Positions 14,766 to 17,386 of a stretch of 17,386 nucleotides of DNA are shown piece after piece. Position 1 is the first letter of the stretch. Every line of letters begins with the position of its first letter. The stretch spans positions 1 through 17,386 of the forward strand of contig CABQCM010000002.1 in the NCBI GenBank assembly GCA_902462665.1, given 5' to 3'. This stretch comes from an uncultured Oscillospiraceae bacterium. GTDB lineage: Bacteria; Bacillota; Clostridia; Oscillospirales; Acutalibacteraceae. A model generated the notes under the pieces. The model did no database searches and was not told where the DNA came from. It worked only from the letters and a program-made list of their open reading frames with translations. Made by a program: the position numbers and the translations under genes.

Positions 14766-14797
14766 GAGCGGCAGCAAGCATATGCTTACTGCCGCTC
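14766..14797 (+). terminator. 32-bp near-perfect palindrome ending the pncB cluster
   Basis: GAGCGGCAG-C-AAGCAT is followed at once by its reverse complement with a single C/A mismatch (15 of 16 pairs). It lies 17 bp after the DUF2148 stop. There is no T-run after it, so it may be a processing or stabilising hairpin rather than a textbook terminator. Confidence 0.5.
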
Positions 14798-14943
14798 AAA
14801 AGTGAATCAAGGCCAAGGTTTTTCGACCGTTGCCTTTGAGTTCATTGTCATAATATCCTGCGACTTCGAAAAAGAATCCTCTTTAAAAACATTACATTCC
14901 CTGGTGGAATCGGAGCAAGCGCGCTTCGGTCGGTGCCATCGCC

Positions 14944-15041
14944 TTGTTTGGATAGACAAATTAAAAATTTTTTGAAATTTTGAATGGATTTTCTTTGGTC
15001 AGTCGTATTAGAGATGAAGCCGAAAACGGCTATCCAAACAA
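14944..15041. repeat. 12-bp perfect inverted repeat flanking the promoter region of the sigma cassette
   Basis: TTGTTTGGATAG (14944-14955) is the exact reverse complement of CTATCCAAACAA (15030-15041), with 74 bp between. The right arm adjoins a small leader hairpin AGCCG-AAAA-CGGCT and the ribosome binding site. Apart from this and the promoter candidate, the 14798-15054 stretch shows no gene. Confidence 0.7.
14981..15009 (+). promoter_or_regulatory. Candidate ECF-type promoter for the repeat protein/sigma/anti-sigma genes
   Basis: TGAATG (14981-14986) and CGTATT (15004-15009) are 17 bp apart, resembling the TGAAAC-N16-CGTA pattern of Gram-positive ECF sigma factors such as SigW. It lies about 45 bp before the secreted protein gene. 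Autoregulation by the sigma factor encoded downstream is inferred. Confidence 0.4.
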
Positions 15042-15054
15042 TGGGGGAATCACC

Positions 15055-15534
15055 ATGAGAAAAACGTTTGTTGGAGTTATAACCGCAGCAATGGTATTAT
15101 CCATTGGTGCAACCAGCGTATTCGCAGTAGGCTCGGGGACGGGGCGAAATTACGTTGACGCCGACGGCGACGGCGTCTGCGACCGTGCCGACCGTGTTTG
15201 TAGCTATGTTGATGCGGACAACGACGGTATTTGCGACAACCGCGGCGCGTGTCAAGCAAGCGAAACAGCCGGAGCCAGGCATGGCAGACAATTTATCGAC
15301 GCTGACGGCGATGGCGTCTGCGATAACACCGATCGTGTTTGCAGCTACGTTGATGCTGACAACGACGGCATTTGCGACAACCGCGAAGCGTGTCAAGCAA
15401 GCGAAACGGCCGGAGCCAGGCGTGGCAGACAATTTATTGATGCCGATGGTGACGGCGTTTGCGATAACGCCGCAGCCGGACAAGGAAGAGGAAAAGGGAA
15501 AAGAAACAACGGTCAAGGCGGATGTAGCCGGTAA
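15055..15534 (+). CDS. Secreted protein with thrombospondin type 3-like calcium-binding repeats
   Basis: A 159-residue exported protein. A signal peptide (about 1-24, ending SVFA) is followed by tandem repeats of 47 residues: unit 1 at 33-79, unit 2 at 80-126, and a partial third from 127. Each full unit holds two acidic loops, DADGDGVCD and DADNDGICD, giving five DxDxDG loops in all. These match EF-hand/dockerin or thrombospondin type 3 calcium loops. A cysteine follows every loop, with extra cysteines between them, so disulfides or metal thiolates are possible. The C-terminus is basic and Gly-rich (GQGRGKGKRNNGQGG). GGGGGA precedes the ATG at 15055. It is 14 bp upstream of the sigma gene. 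The precise family is not recognised; calcium binding is inferred. Confidence 0.82.
   Translation: MRKTFVGVITAAMVLSIGATSVFAVGSGTGRNYVDADGDGVCDRADRVCSYVDADNDGICDNRGACQASETAGARHGRQFIDADGDGVCDNTDRVCSYVDADNDGICDNREACQASETAGARRGRQFIDADGDGVCDNAAAGQGRGKGKRNNGQGGCSR
15151..15471 (+). repeat. Tandem 141-bp coding repeat, about 2.3 copies
   Basis: Units at 15151-15291, 15292-15432 and a partial copy from 15433 encode the 47-residue calcium-loop repeats. The DNA is similar but not identical between units, so the duplication is not very recent. Confidence 0.85.
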
Positions 15535-15548
15535 AAAAGGATGTCGTT

Positions 15549-16034
15549 ATGCGCAGCGAGCAAGAGGCAAACCGTGCCATTGAACGATATGCCGATACCG
15601 TTCGGCGGCTTTGCATGATACATTTAAAAAATTATGCGGATACCGAGGACATATTTCAAACGGTGTTTTTGAAGTATGTCCTTAGTTCCGTTTCGTTCGA
15701 AAGCGAAGAGCATGAGCGTGCATGGTTTATTCGAGTAACACTCAACGCCTGTAAAGACTTGCTCAAAAACTTTTTTCACAGCCGTACGGTAGCCTTAGAC
15801 GAAATTATAGAACAGTCTGCACCGCTTTCCCCGGATCACAAAGAAGTTTTAGAAGCGGTATTTTCTCTTCCTCAGAAGTACAGAGACGTTGTTTATCTGC
15901 ATTACTTTGAAGATTATACCGCCCCACAAATCAGCGGCATTTTGAATAAAAATGTAAATACCATTTATACGCTCCTGACTCGTTCCAAGCAAATGCTGCG
16001 AGAAAAGCTGGGAGGTGACGAATATGAATTATGA
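15549..16034 (+). CDS. ECF-type RNA polymerase sigma factor
   Basis: Directs RNA polymerase to a special set of promoters when released from its anti-sigma factor. The 161-residue protein has only regions 2 and 4. Region 2 spans about 8-75, with the DTEDIFQTVFLKYV helix at 31-44. Region 4 spans about 103-155, with LPQKYRDVVYLHYFEDYT and the helix-turn-helix APQISGILNKNVNTIYTLLTR. A short acidic linker joins them. The ATG at 15549 follows AAAGGA by 7 bases, 14 bp after the repeat-protein gene. Its end overlaps the anti-sigma gene by 11 bp, a usual sign of translational coupling of a sigma/anti-sigma pair. The genes from here onward are poorer in GC than the pncB cluster. Confidence 0.92.
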   Translation: MRSEQEANRAIERYADTVRRLCMIHLKNYADTEDIFQTVFLKYVLSSVSFESEEHERAWFIRVTLNACKDLLKNFFHSRTVALDEIIEQSAPLSPDHKEVLEAVFSLPQKYRDVVYLHYFEDYTAPQISGILNKNVNTIYTLLTRSKQMLREKLGGDEYEL

Positions 16035-16788
16035 TATAAAAGAAACGTTTCGTCAAATACAGGCAGAACAAGCATTAAAAGACCATACCAAAGCGTTTCT
16101 CGTGCAGAAAACACACGGATATGCCAAAACAAAGACAGTACGATGGCCAGCTCGTGTTTGCGTTGCCGCATGCGCGTGTCTGTTGCTACTGCTGGTGGGA
16201 GGGCGCTGGCTTTACTTTACCCCCACGTCGCAAATCAGCATCGACATCAACCCGTCGCTTGAATTAAGCGTCAATCGGTTCAATCGGGTGATTTCTGCAA
16301 ACGGCCTCAACGATGACGGCCGGGAGTTTGCAAACGCCCTGGATATCAAATTTACGAATTATACAGACGCAGTTCGTCGAATCTTGGAAGACGAAAATAT
16401 AGCAAGATTACTATCCAATAACGAGGTTATGACCATTACGGTTACCGGGCCGGATGAAACACAGTCTGCGAAAATATTTTCTGAAATGAAAGGATGCGCA
16501 GCGGAACGAAAAAACACCTATTGCTATTTCGCCGGTTTGGAAGAAGTCGCGGCGGCCCACGAAGCAGGGCTATCTTACGGAAAATACAGAGCCTTTTTGG
16601 AGATACAAGCTCTCGACCCGGATATTACCCCCGACGCAATACAGGATATGACCATGAGGGAAATCCGAGATCTCATTAACAGTTTATCCACTGACCATGA
16701 AAATGAAATATCGTCCAACGGTCATAAAGGCCATGGGCATCGCGGATTTGGCAGCGGTCATGGAGACAAACAGGAAAATGGAGAATAA
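16024..16788 (+). CDS. Membrane anti-sigma factor with RsgI-like ectodomain and His/Gly-rich tail
   Basis: Expected to hold the neighbouring ECF sigma factor inactive at the membrane until a signal triggers proteolysis. The 254-residue protein has a cytoplasmic head (1-43, with IKETFRQIQAEQALKDHTKAF, typical of clostridial ECF anti-sigma proteins), one membrane helix (about 44-65), and an extracytoplasmic domain beginning ISIDINPSLELSVNRFNRVI (71-90). This is the RsgI middle-domain motif; in RsgI proteins the Asn-Pro bond, here Asn76-Pro77, is a known self-cleavage site. Two cysteines lie at 158 and 167. The tail (224-254) is rich in His and Gly (GHKGHGHRGFGSGHG) and could bind metal. The ATG at 16024 has GGGAGGTG 6 bases upstream. 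It lacks the usual RsgI N-terminal domain and any carbohydrate-binding module. Confidence 0.85.
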   Translation: MNYDIKETFRQIQAEQALKDHTKAFLVQKTHGYAKTKTVRWPARVCVAACACLLLLLVGGRWLYFTPTSQISIDINPSLELSVNRFNRVISANGLNDDGREFANALDIKFTNYTDAVRRILEDENIARLLSNNEVMTITVTGPDETQSAKIFSEMKGCAAERKNTYCYFAGLEEVAAAHEAGLSYGKYRAFLEIQALDPDITPDAIQDMTMREIRDLINSLSTDHENEISSNGHKGHGHRGFGSGHGDKQENGE

Positions 16789-16838
16789 ACCTTCCTCCAA
16801 AAAACAACGAGACTTTTATCATGGAAAGGGGCGTTAAA

Positions 16839-17375
16839 ATGATATTATCCGATAAAACAATATTGAAAATGCTCAAAGCCAAGACATTAACCATAGAACC
16901 TTTGGAAGTCGAACAGGTGCAGCCTGCCAGCGTAGACATTCGCTTAGGGAATACCTTCAGCATCGTGGAAGATTCTGCGACGGGTATCATTGATTTGGAA
17001 AAAGAAATGCATTACAAAACCATTACGAGCGATACTTATCTTTTACTGCCCAATCAATTCGTTCTGGCAACCACAATGGAATATTTTGATTTGCCGAATG
17101 ACTTGACTGCGTTTGTCGAAGGAAGAAGCTCATTGGGAAGAATGGGGTTGTTTATTCAAAATGCCGGATGGGTTGACCCAGGCTTTCGAGGAGAGATAAC
17201 GCTCGAGCTATACAACGCCAATCGTTGTGCGATTGAACTGAAAGCCGGTCGCCGGGTGGGTCAGCTTGTATTTGCAAAAATGGACGACACCGCCTTGAAT
17301 CCATATCACGGGAAATATCAGGGGCAAAAAGGCGCTACCGGCTCAAAGGTGTTTTTGGATCACGAAATTCTTTGA
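16839..17375 (+). CDS. dcd: dCTP deaminase (possibly dUMP-forming)
   Basis: Deaminates dCTP to dUTP, supplying dUMP for thymidylate synthesis; some members also hydrolyse dUTP to dUMP. The 178-residue cytoplasmic protein has QPASVDIRLG (28-37), the catalytic EGRSSLGRMGL (94-104), AGWVDPGFRGEITLELYN (109-126) with Glu123 in the place of the catalytic glutamate, and the C-terminal GQKGATGS lid. The AGWVDPGFRGE stretch resembles dUTPase and bifunctional DCD-DUT enzymes more than the E. coli enzyme (SAHRIDPG), so dUMP formation is plausible. GAAAGGGG precedes the ATG at 16839. It lies 50 bp after the anti-sigma gene with no terminator between, so read-through from the sigma cassette is likely. 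Confidence 0.92.
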   Translation: MILSDKTILKMLKAKTLTIEPLEVEQVQPASVDIRLGNTFSIVEDSATGIIDLEKEMHYKTITSDTYLLLPNQFVLATTMEYFDLPNDLTAFVEGRSSLGRMGLFIQNAGWVDPGFRGEITLELYNANRCAIELKAGRRVGQLVFAKMDDTALNPYHGKYQGQKGATGSKVFLDHEIL

Positions 17376-17386
17376 TTGCCGGCGGG

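Noticed and set aside
14944..15041. Insertion sequence or MITE as the firm call
   Set aside because: The inverted repeat arms have no clear target-site duplication (flanks GCC and TGG) and no transposase, so it is left as an unexplained inverted repeat.
15151..15471. CRISPR array or intergenic satellite
   Set aside because: The 141-bp repeats are in frame, encode calcium-loop motifs after a signal peptide, and have no unique spacers.

Overview
The window looks like a chromosomal segment of a low-redundancy Gram-positive anaerobe of class Clostridia, most likely related to Oscillospiraceae/Ruminococcaceae. This is inferred from the gene families (MtaB, YfhO with a CsbB-type glycosyltransferase, a DUF4830 protein, a degenerate HPr, an orphan MsmK-type ATPase, a DUF2148 iron-sulfur protein), from AGGAGG-type ribosome binding sites and from sigma-A promoters. 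Most housekeeping genes are fairly GC-rich. A few genes (about 875-1312, the XRE gene near 11 kb and the sigma-factor cassette after 15.5 kb) are visibly poorer in GC and may be of different origin.

Left part, minus strand (1-7.2 kb): the N-terminal end of peptidyl-tRNA hydrolase (pth) runs off the window. It is followed by a small two-helix DUF378 membrane protein, an AT-rich gene for an unrecognised cysteine-rich protein, and a yfhO plus GT2 glycosyltransferase operon. The last two probably decorate a cell-wall polymer using an undecaprenyl-phosphate sugar. The tRNA methylthiotransferase gene mtaB is read from a promoter back-to-back with a plus-strand promoter.

Middle part, plus strand (7.3-10.5 kb): an HPr-like protein lacking the phosphorylatable histidine, a membrane-anchored DUF4830 protein and an RsuA-family pseudouridine synthase come first. 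A separately transcribed orphan sugar-ABC ATPase (MsmK type) follows, with a perfect palindrome at its start site and a clear terminator. Then comes a roughly 500-bp stretch with no convincing gene but several nested complementary segments, and a small minus-strand XRE regulator.

Right part, plus strand (11.5-17.4 kb): nicotinate phosphoribosyltransferase (pncB), a lipoprotein, a GNAT acetyltransferase and a DUF2148 iron-sulfur protein form a tight cluster ending at a 32-bp near-palindrome. Next is the most interesting region. A secreted protein made of 2.3 tandem 47-residue repeats with five DxDxDG calcium-loop motifs lies 14 bp upstream of an ECF sigma factor. The sigma gene overlaps a gene for a membrane anti-sigma factor that has an RsgI-type ectodomain (including the Asn-Pro bond at which RsgI proteins self-cleave) and a His/Gly-rich tail. 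A dCTP deaminase gene follows. The secreted repeat protein, sigma factor and anti-sigma factor look like a compact transmembrane signalling unit, with a candidate ECF-type promoter between the arms of a perfect 12-bp inverted repeat. Its stimulus is unknown; calcium or another metal is only a hypothesis.
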